From: Trebouxia sp. TZW2008 | Taxonomy: Eukaryota; Chlorophyta; Trebouxiophyceae; Trebouxiales; Trebouxiaceae | Reading direction: 5' to 3' | Assembly (NCBI GenBank): GCA_002118135.1 | Contig: BDIU01000404.1 | Coordinates: forward strand, 1 to 64,000 | DNA length: 64,000 nt | Shown: positions 1 to 12,400 of the stretch, in pieces | How the letters are laid out: each line of letters opens with the position of its first letter | How positions within the stretch are numbered: position 1 is the stretch's first letter | Position numbers and translations under genes: made by a program | The notes under the pieces: model-generated | The model's database searches: none | Told to the model about the DNA's origin: nothing | Seen by the model: only the letters and a program-made list of their open reading frames with translations

Positions 1-3000
1 TGGTGGGTGTAACCAACGAGATGGAAGCGGTGGCAAGCCATAAAAACCCACACGCTTTAATATCCAAGTTCTCAGACCTTCTCAAAAGCTTTTTGTACAA
101 AGAATAGAGTTGCAAATATGGGCATTGTGACAGGGCCACAATGTGCATACATCAACTGACAGATTGCTGCAGCCACTATGCATTGAACAGCAGCAGCTCA
201 CTGAGGAGGGTGTCTTGCGGGATCACCATGCAGTCCTTGAAGCCAGTCGAAACCGGCCATATCATGACATAGACAACAACTTCGAACAACCCAGAGCTCA
301 GCAACAAACCATGAGAGGTTACTGTCACAGCATGACTGTAGCTTCCTACCAGAAAGCAATGCAACCCGATTGAGTAATGTATTCCAAAACTTAGAGCTGT
401 CTATTGCAAACTGCATGTGAGCCAAATATCAGGTAGCCATTGTGCTAGTGATAGTGTGCGTTGACTGCACAAGCATACCTGAATGATCCTGTCTGGGTCC
501 TGATTAGGGACCAGGCGGCATGATATCTTGGCAGTGGCCTTGGAAGGCACAATGGTTTTGATGCCTGTGCCCTGAAATCCTCCATAGATTCCGACCACAT
601 CAAGTGTTGGCCGAAGCCACCTACAAGTTCAGAGCGGTACAATGCGCAAATCTGACAGAAGCAAATGCGACTAGGTATCAGGCGGCATGACATCTGGGCA
701 GTGGCTTTGGAAGGCACGATGGCTCTGATGCCTGCTCCCTAAAACCCGCCATAGATTCCGGCCACACCAAGTGTTGGCCGAAGCCACCTGGGAAGCCGCA
801 ATCTGCAACTTCAATCACCCTCACATGAGGGGTGTGTAGCACTCACTGACTAGCACAAGATGCAAGCTTCATGAAAGCAGCAAAGGAGTCAGCTGTTTTT
901 GCATCTGCAAGCCAAACAGGGCATGTACACAAGCCCATTGCTTCTTGCAGAAACTGCAGCCAAAAGTCATGCAACAATGCAAGCTAGCAGAGTATGTAGC
1001 TGTTGCATGTATGCTGCCTGCTGCCCATCAACATTATCAACATGTGCTCGAGCAACCTGACACTGCTCATTTACCATGACCAAGCACAGGTCGTACATAT
1101 AATGTGGTGGTTCTGCAACATGTTGCCAGCAAGCTTTACCTGCGCTCCAGGGTTGTATAGCCCTTCTCACCGACAGGCAATGCACCTCCCAGAGACCGGA
1201 ACTCTGCCTCCTCGTCAAAGGGAAAAGCAGCCAAGTCCTCTTTATCTTCACTGCCTATAGCTTTCACAGCACTGCAGCCAGTCAGGGCATCACTTTGAAG
1301 GCCATCAATGTATCCGGTTTCTTTACATTGCAGTCAGTCAAAGGCATTGCTGTCTATAGCTTTCACTGCGCTGCAGTCACTCAAGGGCATCAACAACTAT
1401 AAGGTTCTCTGGGCAGTCATCTTGAGATCTGACAAAGCCATCTTCTGATGCAAGACCACCAGATATGTGTACAGACGCTGTGCCGTCATTGAGCTCCTAA
1501 GACACGCACCACTGTGATGCTACTGTGTAAGGCTGCTGTGCAGTGCTACTGCGCAACGCTGTTGTTTGTGCAATCAGTGCAGACGTTGTGAACTTGACAT
1601 GTGCATTTGCGATGTGTCCAGACCATGAATGAGCTGCAAGCATCCAGTTGCAATCAGAGTTGCAAAAAAAAGCTCACTCATAGAAGCCTTCGACAGTGAT
1701 GTGGCCATCACCATCTTGCATGCCAGCCAATAATTTGGTCAGGGCATTGATTGGATTTAGTACTGAGCCGCCCTTCATTCCTACGAAGGCAGTCAAGACG
1801 GTTATGCAAAGATGAGCAGTCGATGTCGCCTGTACATACCTAGCTGGGCCCCTTGAGCCTGCCTAGCATGCATTGGTTTGTGAATGAACAATGACAGGAT
1901 GCAAACATCATGCTTTTGGATGTCCCTTGGTTCCTTGCTGCCTTGTTGACTGCTCACTAGGCCATGCAGGCCAACGTAGCATCATGTCACAGCAGCGTGT
2001 GCAGAGCCAAACACAGGGCAACGGCTGCTTTCTGGTTGCATGGTTTGGTTCCCACATGCAGAGACCCACACTGTTCACTGTGGCAAGGCAAGCAGTCAGT
2101 GTGCAGCTTCTTGACTGAGCACGGGATGTATCTATAGGAATCAGTGTTGTTGAGCATATTCAGGCATTGTTTTATGTTGTGTCAGCTGCCTCGTTGCTGG
2201 CCTGCCTGAAGGCCAGTCTGGTGAGTTGAGCAGTATGCAGGGCAAGGACTGCTTTCTGGCACCTTGACTACTTCCACAGCAACATAACGTGTAGAAATCA
2301 AGCTGCTTTAGCATGGGCAGGCATTGCGTCAGTGTTGTGTCAGCTGCTTGCCTGAGTGCTGATCTGATGCCAGAGTCTGCAGCTCAACCTCGACAGCGAC
2401 TGCCCCTCGCAGGCCTATTGCCAAAGTGCCTTGGTCCCTGAAGTTTTGCCCACCGTCAGCAGACAAGGCGTAATCTGCCTGAAGTAGCTTGCTGTTGCTG
2501 GATAGGAAATGCCCAAAGTCAGGACTGCCCACCTCTTCCTGACCCTCTATCACAAACTGTACCAGAAGGATGAAGGTAAGACCAGACAAGCACGTCCTAT
2601 TGGGCGTTTCATCCCCTCAGCATGGAATTATGCATCATATCATGCTGGCGTGCAAAGACTGGAATGCATCAAACGAGAGACTTGCTGATGCTTCTGCCAC
2701 CAACAGCTACTGAAGTAGACGCCAGCCTATCTCTGCATGCATACCTTCACATTGATTGGTAACTTGCCCTCAGTCTTGAGCAGTGTTTCAACAGCTTGAA
2801 TAGGTTGCAACAGCCCACCCTTATCATCAGCAGCTCCCCTGCCCAGGAATTCTCCATTGATAAGCTTGGCATCAAAAGGCTGAGTACGCCACAGCTCCAC
2901 AGGATCAACTGGTTGTACGTCGTAATGACCATAAATGAGCACTGTTGGGGCGCCTTTGGCATGCAGCCATTGACCGTACACAATTGGCTGACCCTTTGTT

Positions 3001-3536
3001 GGGTATATCTTTGTGTCCTGTAGGTAGGTCAAGCATTTGAGCAGTGGAATGTTGTCTATAGCGGTGAATCATGTGCCCTTGAGCGAGACTACTGCTGCAG
3101 TGTCTGGATCGAGGTGCAGATGCTGTGTAGTGCATGTGGACCAAAGGTGCAATGCAATCACCTCAAGGCCTGCTGCTTCAAGCCTTTTCTGAACCCATGT
3201 GGCAGCTGAAAGAATGTCTTTGTGGTGTTCTGCATGGGCAGCAGGTAGCTGTCACTACTCAGATGCATGCTGCAAAGCAACTGCTGCATCAAAGGCAATG
3301 GCAGACTCAAGCATTTTGCTTGTGTGCAATGTGCAGGTATGCGCGAGATCGATGGGTTATGCACCTGGCAAGGATGAGACAGAAGGTATGTTGATCAGGT
3401 CAATAAGCTCCTGATTATAACGGCTGGTGTGGCTGTCGAGATAGCTCAGAGCCGTTTCAGAGCTTCCGGCGATTGGACACAGCGAAAACAAAGCCAAGAT
3501 GACCGATAGAGCTGCACGCTGGGTCGACACACGCAT
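1..3536 (-). CDS. M20 family metallopeptidase (dipeptidase/carboxypeptidase), 3' end outside window
   Basis: Spliced gene on the minus strand encoding a zinc dipeptidase of the M20 (CNDP/ArgE-like) family, which hydrolyses dipeptides or C-terminal residues. The first exon runs 3536-3365. Its ATG at 3536 is preferred because it begins a signal-peptide-like stretch ([19 protein letters not shown]), so secretion or vacuolar entry is inferred. Downstream exons carry in order: an alpha-helical segment ([21 protein letters not shown], ~3170-3235), HYDVQP and [10 protein letters not shown] (~2750-3010), EGQEEVGS plus ALSADGG and DQHSG (~2340-2570), an [17 protein letters not shown] block (~1685-1750), [14 protein letters not shown] (~1143-1220), and [15 protein letters not shown] with a [18 protein letters not shown] block (479-620). 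Metal ligands H, D, EE, D and H of the family are all visible. The C-terminus lies beyond base 1 or was not resolved in 1-478. It shares a divergent, CpG-rich promoter region with the AP endonuclease gene. Confidence 0.88.
670..787 (-). pseudogene. Ghost copy of the M20 'WLRPTL...IYGGF' exon with an in-frame stop
   Basis: About 167 bp upstream (minus-strand sense) of the real exon 479-620 is a second copy of the same exon, with its own acceptor. It reads [15 protein letters not shown], then TAG, then [18 protein letters not shown]. The glutamine codon after GGF has become a stop, and homology fades before the donor. It looks like a tandem exon duplication in decay and cannot be included in a functional mRNA. 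Confidence 0.85.
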
Positions 3537-3900
3537 CCTCGTGTCGAAGACAAACCAGAAGCAAGGTGCAACCTCTGCAAGCAATTTAGCAGGGCCGCAC
3601 TGTCACAAAGCTTAAACCCAATTGCCCGCTGCACGCAGTGCTTTTGAAGCTGCAATGTTTCGTTCCGGAACGACCCTAATGGAGCCGATGTATCAACTGT
3701 CATATATCGAAAAGGGAGGCGAAACGGCTGTTCAGATTTTCAAACTTTGTCTAGGTCAAGCGCTGCGCTTGAACGAGCGCCATTCATGCTAGGAATTTTG
3801 CGCGTCCGAGGGGTTCGTGCGATTTTAACGAGCTGCAACTCGTATCGGTCGGCGTCCCGCCAGATTGCATTCTGCCACCAAAATGATCTGCACCTGCCTA
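3420..3900. promoter_or_regulatory. CpG-rich divergent promoter between M20 peptidase and AP endonuclease
   Basis: This stretch covers the 5' part of the peptidase gene and the gap toward the AP endonuclease. CpG dinucleotides are plainly denser than in the surrounding introns, which are TG/CA-rich. No clear TATA box was seen. The role as a bidirectional promoter is inferred from the divergent gene starts. Confidence 0.45.
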
Positions 3901-4085
3901 GGCACACGCACTCGGTGCACCGTACCAGGCTCTGCACACAAAGGCCCCAGCTTCAAAGCCGCAATCATCAAGCTGTGAGCCCGACAGCCAGATCAAGACT
4001 TCATCACATGTACTGCCAACTCGCTGTTCATGGACTTGCTGCTATATTTTTGCCCAGGACTAGTTGACAAGCTACAGCAAATGCA

Positions 4086-7000
4086 GGGGCAAAAGGAAAA
4101 CAGCCGCAGCTGCCGCCTCTCCACAAAGCGCCAATGAGAACGCTGCACAGCATCATGACAGGTCTGCCTGCAAATAGCTTGCACTCTACAGTTGCTGCGC
4201 TGTCGTACTCAAGCTCACCTGCTTTTGCGTGTGCTCAGCGATTCAGACACCAGCAAGCAAGGATCAACCAAAAAGCGAGGTAGAAAGAAGGCTGCAGAAC
4301 AGCCTGGTATGCCTTCTATCCCACTCACGCATTCCATGCCAACCAATTTGTGCATCAGACAACATGTGCCCTGCAGAACATAATGCATCACATACTGGCA
4401 ACCACATGATGCCACTCAGTTTGCGTAATAGCGATCACGCTACTCATCTCATGCCCGTCAATGTGTGCATCCAGAACAACACATGGCCCTCAGAACACAG
4501 GGCATCATAGCAGCAAGTTCACAGTTCAACCGATGTTGAAGAGAAGCTATGTTACTGATTGCAGTTCTGCTGGCAATACAATGTCTCAATGCAACCAGCA
4601 GCATTGGCAATCTTGCTGACTGCAGTTCTGCCAGCGTACAATGTCTCAATGCGACCAGCAGCATTTGACGGGCCGGCCATGCGGGTGCTCAGCTGGAATG
4701 TGGCCAGCTTAAAAGCCATCCTCACCAAGGTCAGCCTATGTCATAATATGTCACAACATGGCATAACAGTGGACATACTCATAAAAGCCTGCCATCTCAT
4801 GAGTGTCAAATTCATTTCTCGACTGCAGCATTGCGCACTTGTAAGGTGCTGTGCCTGAGACTGTTCTGCAACCCGAAACGAGGCCAGATTCGTTTCTCAA
4901 CTGCAGCACTGCACACTTGTGACGTGCTGTGCCTGAGACTATTCTGCATGCTTGAATGTGGCCAGCCTGAAAGCCATGCTTGCCAGGGTCAGCCTGTACT
5001 ACAGCAACACATAGAATCAGAAAGAAGGAAATAAAGGCAATGGAGAAGTCTATGTCTCTAGGCATCATACAGGGACCCTCTGTTGATATGTAGCCTGGGA
5101 GAACCACAAATGCCTGCAGCTGTTAACCTCTTAACCCTCACATCTCATATGCATTGTTGCATGGTCAGAGTTTGCATTCGACAACTTTGCAGTGCCACAC
5201 GCAATCTGCCTGCCAGCGCTGACCAGGATCCAGTTGCTTGACTTTGACCATATGTTGGAGTATCTGCATGTTCAGTCGCGTGACACTGACTACCCACATG
5301 TTGATCTACACACATGTTCAAGCACAGATGCGTTTGCCAACAGCATCTGCGCAAGCAGATTCTCACACAGACTCACCACGAGTGACCCAAGTAATCACTG
5401 CTTACAAAAGTCACAAAAGATAGCAATCAGACTGAGGCAGAAGTAGTCCTGATATGGCCAACAGCGATCAAGCAATTGGTAGAGGCAGAGGATGCTGACA
5501 TTGCAAAATCCAGAAGAAGAAGAAACCTCAAAGCAAAACGGTTCTTGGTATGCAGAACCCAACAGCAATGAACCAAATGACAGAGGCAGAGAATGTTGAT
5601 GTGGCAAAACACAAAACAAAAGAACCCAGCCAGCCAGAGCAAACAAATTCTTGGCATGCAGAACCCAGCAGCAATCAAGCAGTTGGTGGAGGCAGAGGAT
5701 GCTGATGTGGTCTGCCTGCAAGAGACCAAGATGCAGGACAAGGCCATTGAGCAGATGGAAAGTCTAGTGGGCTTGTCAGGCTGGCACCATTCTTGGAACT
5801 GTTCCACTGCCAGGAAAGGCTACTCTGGCACTGCCATCGTCAGCAAGTAAGGCGTGTGTGGTACTAGCTTTGTTGTCAGCAAGCAAGGCATGTGTGGTAT
5901 TGGCTTTGTCAATCAATCAATAAAAAGAGTTTACAGTCTGGAGTAGGCAGCCAGATGTGACTCATGGGATTTCCTGGCTTGAAAGCACAAGTGAATGTGT
6001 CTGGCAACCAATGGCAGCTGATCAGTGTTTGACTCAAAGAAAAGGCGAATGTCTCGCTGATGAAAGGCTGAACCAAACAAAGCAAAGTGTTGACATTGTC
6101 GCTTTCTTGCCACAAGCTTGCGTGATGACACTGAAGGCGTCTTGTCACAAGCCTGCCTCGCAACAGTGAAGGTGTTTGTGTTGCTTTCCATGCCGGCAAC
6201 AATGACGGGGCTGTCAGGCTGGCAGCATTCGAGACTGGTCCACTGCCAAGAAGGGCCACTCTGGCACTGCCATTGTTAGCAAGTAAGACATGTGTTGTGT
6301 CAGCTTTGTTGCATTGAGTTGTGAGGCAAGCTCAGGACAATCAAGCTGAGCTTGCTTTGTGACACTGAGGGTATATGTGTCGCTTCCCAGGCTATTGCGA
6401 CAACGTCCTGATTGCTGGGCTGGCGCTTGTTTTGGAACTGCTCCACTGCCAAGAAAAGCTACTCTGGCACTGCCATTCTCAGCGCGTTGGGCATCTGTGG
6501 TAATATCATTTCGCAGATCAGTCCGAGCACATTTGCGCCACAGGCCAGAGAATGTGTCTTCTGATTACGCCGCTTTCTGACAGAACTTTTTGTGATTGCA
6601 CAGGAGCAAGCCTGTATCTATCCAGCTTGACATGGGCAAAGATGAGCATGACCAAAAGGGGCGACTCATCACAGCAGAGTGTCTATCACTCTATATCGTC
6701 AACGCATGCATACCCAACTCATGGGAGGGCCTCAAATGACAAATCTCTGCAAATCAGTCCAAGTACATCTGCGCCACAGGTCAAGACCGCTGTCTTCTGA
6801 CTATGCTGTTTTCTGGTTGAGCTCTTTGTGATTGTACAGGAGCAAGCCTGTTTCTATCCAGCTTGGCATGGGCAGAATAGAGCATGACCAGGAAGGGCGA
6901 CTCATCACGGCAGAGTACCCGTCCCTCTATGTTGTCAATGCATATATACCAAACTCAGGGGAGGGCCTCAAACGGCTAGATTACAGGCTCCAGCAATGGG

Positions 7001-8944
7001 ATATCCACTTCGCAGAATATCTGCAGCAACTTGCAGCAAAAAAGCCGGTGGTCCTGACTGGGGACCTGAACTGTGCACATCAGGAGATGGACATTCATGC
7101 CCCGAAGAAGAATCTGCGGTCCGCAGGCTTCACACAGGTGCTGGTCATGGGTCACTGTGCTAGGTTTCTGACCCAATGCAGGTTTCCTGTGCGCAACGTC
7201 GCATGGCAGAATGCATTCCTAGCTGATTATGCCGTCCTGTTTGCTTGCCATTTGCCTTTGGATTGAGTGCAAGTGCAGATGTACAAAACGGCCATGGCTG
7301 CCTGAGTGGGCTGCATCAACATGTTTAGCCTACTGCTGCAGCACAATCTGGGCAACATTGTATTCATTGGCATTGATACTGCAACAGTCAACGATTTTTC
7401 CTTGATCCTAAGTTGTGTGAGGAGCCATCTCATGTGAGTTCAAATGCAGCCATCCACCCAAAAGGAAGCAAGCATACCGAGCGTTGGCAAACTCTGTTTG
7501 TACAGCTTGTGACATCAAGCACCGACCTTACACCTTGCACGTCAGGAAAATATGGTCTCTGTGCATGGCCTGATCCATACATGTTTGCAGGAAGAGCGAG
7601 ACTCCTTCAGCAAGCTCACTCTTGGCTTGGCATCAATCATACAGGCTCCCTGAAGAAGACCGTGGCCTCCTGCCTTCATAATGACAGGAAGCAAAGCTGC
7701 GACCATATATGCTTGCTGAACATGTATATCGCCTGATGTGTGCTGGCTTGCAGGAGGAGCAAAACTCGTTCAGAAAGCATGAAGCTCTAGTTGTCACAGT
7801 CCCCATGACACCAGGATGTGCTTGTGATTGGCCAGTTGCAGTCGCAAATAGCACTTAGGTCAATGTATGGCAGGATACTCTGACTTGACAGCAGTCTCAT
7901 ACTTTGCTCAGGCTCTTGCACCAATCATAAAAACTCTCTGAACATGAGTATGGCCTGTGAACGTCGCCTGAAGCATGCTGGCTTGCAGGAAGAGCGAGAC
8001 TCTTTCAGCAAGCTAATCTTAGGCGGCGGCTTCACAGACGCCTTTCGCCGCCAGTACCCTGACGTGACGGGGTACACATACTGGAACTATCACTTCAATA
8101 CGCGTGCCAGCAACAAGGGGTGGCGCCTGGACTACTTCCTGGTGAGCTATGCATCCAACAAAACATGAGCAACAGGAAATGTTGTATCAGGGTGAGCCAT
8201 GCATTAAAAGCAAAAGTAGATAAATTTGGACTAGCGCTTGAACCGCCGTACCAGCAACAAGGGCTGGCGCCTGGATTGCTTTCTGGTAGGCCATGCATTC
8301 ATTGCCTTTATTCTTTCCTCAACACTCTTGTCAGGACAAAGACATTTTCTGAGTTTCTTTCGCTAAAGAGAATTGTGACTTGATTTTGTGCCATGAGGCT
8401 TCATCATGCAAGACTCTTTAAGTTAAGCCGCTTGGGAAGCATGCAACAGAACGCCAAAAACTGCATCTGGTGCGATAATGTCTTTTGGAACTTTTGATGC
8501 AGCCGGTTGGAACGCTGACGCGTCGCTCACTCGTAATGCGCCTACTCACTACTACCAACTGTGTGGAACGTAAACAGGCAAAGCAGGTATGACTACAACT
8601 GGCAAAATGCAAAAATCACTGATTTGAGTGTGATCATAGGTCAAAGCAGCTGCATTGCTGCAGATGCATGCTGTATGCATTGTTGACGATCACCACACAT
8701 TGCGAGTATAGCTTGTCAGCTTGTATGAACAGGGCAACCAGCTATTGCCACTGTTGTTGATCAGTCTGTTTACTGACTGAAACATGGGCGCTGAATCATT
8801 GACTGCTGCAGTAAGCTGTTGCTACATGTCATGCAGGTTACAGAGCCGCTTTTGGAGCAGGTGCATGACTGCTTCCACCTCACAGACTTCATGGGCAGCG
8901 ATCATTGCCCTGTAGGTATAGTGCTGAAGCAGCAAAGCACCTAG
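4086..8944 (+). CDS. AP endonuclease / exodeoxyribonuclease III family
   Basis: DNA-repair endonuclease (APE1/ExoIII, EEP fold) that cuts 5' of abasic sites in base excision repair. An N-terminal basic, Ala-rich tail ([12 protein letters not shown] near 4090 and [13 protein letters not shown] near 4262) resembles a nuclear signal. Catalytic-domain exons: one ending 4729 ([17 protein letters not shown]); 5662-5846 (CLQETK with the Mg-binding Glu, [17 protein letters not shown]); 6840-7137 ([40 protein letters not shown]); 7989-8141 ([37 protein letters not shown]); 8837-8944 ([19 protein letters not shown], stop). Junction phases agree: 0 after 4729, split AA|G after 5846, and 0 after 7137 and 8141. 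All signature residues (N, E, Y, D-x-N, SDH) are present. The first exon and initiator ATG were not fixed. The long introns are filled with decayed copies of the exons. Confidence 0.92.
4560..5000 (+). repeat. Tandem duplications around the AP endonuclease '[10 protein letters not shown]' exon
   Basis: Three local duplications are visible. A ~60-bp unit at the start of the exon (ttctgctggcaatacaatgt / ttctgccagcgtacaatgt, 4563-4670) occurs twice. A ~90-bp intronic unit (gcactgcacacttgt-type, ~4796-4950) occurs twice. At 4955-4998 a degenerate copy of the exon itself (gaatgtggccagcctgaaagccatgc) sits downstream of the real one at 4696-4729. Confidence 0.75.
5455..5600 (+). pseudogene. Two ghost copies of the AP endonuclease '[16 protein letters not shown]' exon start
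   Basis: Just upstream of the real exon at 5662 are two diverged copies of its first ~45 bases. The one near 5455-5503 contains 'gcgatcaagcaattggtaga'; the one near 5553-5600 contains 'gcagaacccaacagcaatga'. Each breaks down before the CLQETK motif. Confidence 0.75.
6200..6485 (+). pseudogene. Two ghost copies of the AP endonuclease '[20 protein letters not shown]' segment
   Basis: Copies at ~6206-6290 and ~6408-6482 repeat the end of exon 5662-5846, including 'ctactctggcactgccat'. The first has a one-base loss that shifts the frame. The second keeps [14 protein letters not shown] but then diverges at the donor. Both lie in the following intron. Confidence 0.75.
6603..6735 (+). pseudogene. 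Ghost copy of the AP endonuclease '[11 protein letters not shown]' exon
   Basis: It repeats the first ~130 bases of exon 6840-7137, with its own acceptor (cacag|gagcaag). Translation gives SKPVSIQL, then a shift near 'gacatgggcaaagatgagca'. Later remnants match LITAE and NAYIPNS. It stops before the GDLN motif. Confidence 0.78.
7590..7800 (+). pseudogene. Two ghost copies of the AP endonuclease 'EERDSFSKL' exon start
   Basis: At ~7590-7630 and ~7750-7790 the sequences 'gaagagcgagactccttcag' and 'gaggagcaaaactcgttcag' repeat the start of exon 7989-8141 together with part of the preceding intron ('gctggcttgcagga'). Both decay within about 30 bases. Confidence 0.7.
8190..8300 (+). pseudogene. 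Ghost copy of the AP endonuclease '[12 protein letters not shown]' exon end
   Basis: A diverged copy of the end of exon 7989-8141 (reading [12 protein letters not shown], followed by 'gtaggccatgc' in the donor position) lies about 110 bp downstream. The conserved Tyr of the GWRLDYFL motif is Cys here. Confidence 0.75.
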
Positions 8945-9444
8945 ACCAGAGCAGACTGTGTAGTACCTCGGCTCACATGTCAGCGGCTTACTTTATTGTC
9001 AGTGAACTTTTGGAAAGCAGACCCTCAGATAGGTGTACAACAGTCACAAGCTCATGCTAAAGAAAGAAGTGCGTTTGGCCCCCTCTCAGCTTTCAGAACG
9101 CTGATAGACGGATGTCACACGTGTGAAGCGACTGCTGGCACCAGCAGGTGGCCACAACTGTAGGAATGTCAACGGCATTCGACTCAAGGCATGGCTTGCA
9201 TTCCTTGACCAGGCATTGTGTGTGGCTTGCTCTTGCTGGCACAACTGGTTTGAGTTTGTCAATTGAATGACAGCCCGAAGAGACCAGCGATCACAACAAT
9301 CAAGACATTTATAGCTAATGCAAAATTTGCAGCTCTTGAACACGTGTCAGTTCCAAGGTCTTGGACCATCATTGAGTGATGTGGAGAGCCTTGCTAGTGG
9401 TCGCTGAAATTTGCAGTCATGCGTTTGACAGCACCAAAATCTGC
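8945..9444. other. Convergent 3' intergenic spacer
   Basis: About 500 bases between the stop of the AP endonuclease and the stop of the CoA-transferase, which converge. No gene was recognised. The sequence should hold both 3' UTRs and polyadenylation sites, but no clear signal was identified by eye. Confidence 0.5.
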
Positions 9445-12400
9445 TCATTTGCTGAAGCACCGCTTGTCCATGAGGCGTACATTCGGCATCAAGGGCTTGA
9501 AACCCATCAGGTCTAAAATATCCTTCTGCAAATCAACTCCTGCAGCAATGCAAGCAGCAGGTGTGATTGACTAGTACAACCAAGGTGTCCATCTAGCTGT
9601 ATCTGCCACGCTGGCAAGCAGATGGGATTGCTACAATTTGCAAACAAGGCAGTTATGCACTGCAAAGTGACAGTGCCATACTGTGACACTGCAGTGATGT
9701 CTTGCATATCAAAGTCAGACAAGCCCACAAAGATGAGACATGCCCACACTGACATGACCCTGACAATTTGATCAGGAACAAGCAAGACTTGCTGTAGCAG
9801 TGCAAGGCACTAGCAGCTTGCCATGTAACAATTGTGCTTTGCCAAAAGTCAAGAGAAGCCTGTTCATACACCTGGCACACTCAGATCACCAGGTGAAGCT
9901 AGCAAGACTCCACACACGGTTGTGCATATACCTGGCGCAGTGTCAAGCTAGCATGCACTTCTGGTAGCACATGCTTTGTCTCACTTGCCAGTAAACTTCA
10001 ACACTGCATAACACTAGCCAGCAAATTCAAGACAAGCCTGTGCATATACCTGGTGCGATCTCAACAAGCTCTAGCCCCTTCCCTTCCACCAGCCTGAACA
10101 CAGCCCTTTCTGTCACATACATGATGGCTCTACCATTGGCTGAGCTGCCTGCAAAGGTCTTCTGCTGCACTTTTTTGGTGAACTTGCGTGACCGGCCCTC
10201 TTGATCTATTTGAAGCTTTCCTGATTCAAGGTGCACCTGTAGATCAAGCACTGTGCTCAGCCAGATGCTCGTTGTCACTTGCACTTGCATGGCATGCACA
10301 TTGTTGCATGTATGAGCTTCCCTGACCAAGTGCTTACCAACAATCATTGCTGCTCATGCCTATTCTTTTTTTTGCTTCAGTGGCAAATGCTGCACAGCAC
10401 TTTGCGGCCTCAGGCTGAAGCAAACCAGTCCCAACATTTTGAACAACACCAGCAAGTACCTGTTTACACTCCTGAGGCCGCGGTTGAAATGCAACATGTT
10501 ACAATAAGACAGCAGCGTGAGCTGGGAAACTTGGAAGATAAACAGCCCGTCTTGTGATCCAAACTCTGCTGAATGTGTATAAGCAAAATTTTGCCTTCAG
10601 CCCTGCTTGGGTGGGAAAAGCAGAATGTTGTGTGCAAGTCTGCGGTGGCGTGTAGAACCAGGTGGATGTGATGAATCCCTTGAGGCCGATGCGGGTGAAG
10701 CTGCCAACAACCACACCCTTTGTGGCTGTCTGCTTGAAAGCTGCAATGCAAAAGAAGGAGAAAGAGAGGGAATCATTACCTTGGGGCCGCCGCTGGCGAA
10801 GCTGCCAACAAAGACGACCTTCATTACTGTCTTCTTTGGAAAGCCACAAACGAAAGAGGAAGAGGGGAAGCCATTACCTTGAGGCCGCCGCTGGTGAAGC
10901 TGCCAACAAAGATGACCTTCTTGGCAGTCTGGCTGATGTCAATGAACCCGCCACAGCCCGGCGTACGCGGCGGGAAGTACGACACATTCACATTTCCTTC
11001 CTCATCTACCTGCATGCACACATTGAAAGTAATGTAGAAAGCTTGAGTGCCACTGCAAACTGATACATTCGTGGCTGTGGTCAAGGAACTGGTCGAAAGC
11101 ACCCCACTGATGTGTGTTTGGAGCCCAGACATTGGCAATGAGCAAAAAGAGCTGACTGTGAAGGGCTGAATTGCATCCTGTAGGTGCTGTGCTTCACTGC
11201 CCATGTCAGAGCATGTACTCAAGAGACACATATGTCACAGGGAATGGCTGCATGTATGCAAAAGCCAAGGTTCTGAGTGATGATCAAAACACAATGATGA
11301 TGGTTACACTTTCCAGCACATGTGCTAGGTGTGTGTGGCTCTGCGTGACTTTGGCTTCACAGACTTATTGCTGAGGTTGCGTGCAGAGAATGCCACTCAG
11401 CTGCTACATTGGGTAGTAGGGAATGCATCAATGTTGTCAGAAGATGCAGAGCTTGCTCACACATTGCGCAAGGCAGCTGTGAGTGCTGAGGAAGTCATGA
11501 CAGACACCGCCACCCCTTCTAGCAAACAAACAGCTCACGCAGAGCTTGCAAGCATGTTTGAAGCAGACACGCACCTCAGCCATGCCTGAACAGGCAGCAT
11601 CCATGCCACAGCCACGGGTCAAGTCAAACATGCTGCACAATGCATGTGGGCACCTGCATTGTGGCCGTGTGTTCTAGCAAACAGACAGCTCATGCAGAGC
11701 TTACAAGCATGCCTGAAGCAGACCCTCACCTCAGCCATGCCTACACAGGCAACATGCATGCCACCACCATAAGTCAAACTATTGGCACAAGGCATGTGGG
11801 CAGCTGCATTGTGACCATGTGTTCTAGCAAACAGACAGCTCAGGCAAAGCTTCCAAGCATGCTTTGACCAGACCCGCGCCTCAGCCATGCCTAAACAAGC
11901 CACCTCCACACAGCCAACATTACAAAGTCATGAGTTCTGGCACAAGGCATGTGGGCAGCTGCGTTACCTCAGCCATGCCTAAACAGGCAACATCCACACC
12001 ACCACCATTGTAAAAGTCAATCATGCTGGCACAAGGTATGTGGGCGGCTGCATTGTGGCTGGCGCCAAATCTGAGGCCTCCTGTGGGTACGCCCCCAATG
12101 GACCCTGCTTCTGTCGATAGGTTGATGGGCAGCGCTGAAGAGTTGTGATGACCATGAGTGGTGCAGATGGTCGCCACACCCTGTAGGTTAAGCCAGAACT
12201 CGGCCTGCTGAGCCGTTCTAGCATGCGTTTTGAATGATTGAAAGAATGAACAAGCAATCCTGAGCACATGTGGACTCTAAATGCCACATGACATGTTGCT
12301 CTGAGGCTAGTGCTGCCAGCGTTTTGGTGCAGCTTCTGAGTTGCTGCAGCTCCCACATGTCGCTGTGCATGAGCATTGCACACTGATGCAGAAGTGGTGT

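Noticed and set aside
10499..10849. 116-codon minus-strand ORF taken as a separate gene
   Set aside because: It runs through CoA-transferase ghost exons and intron; its readable parts are explained by those copies.
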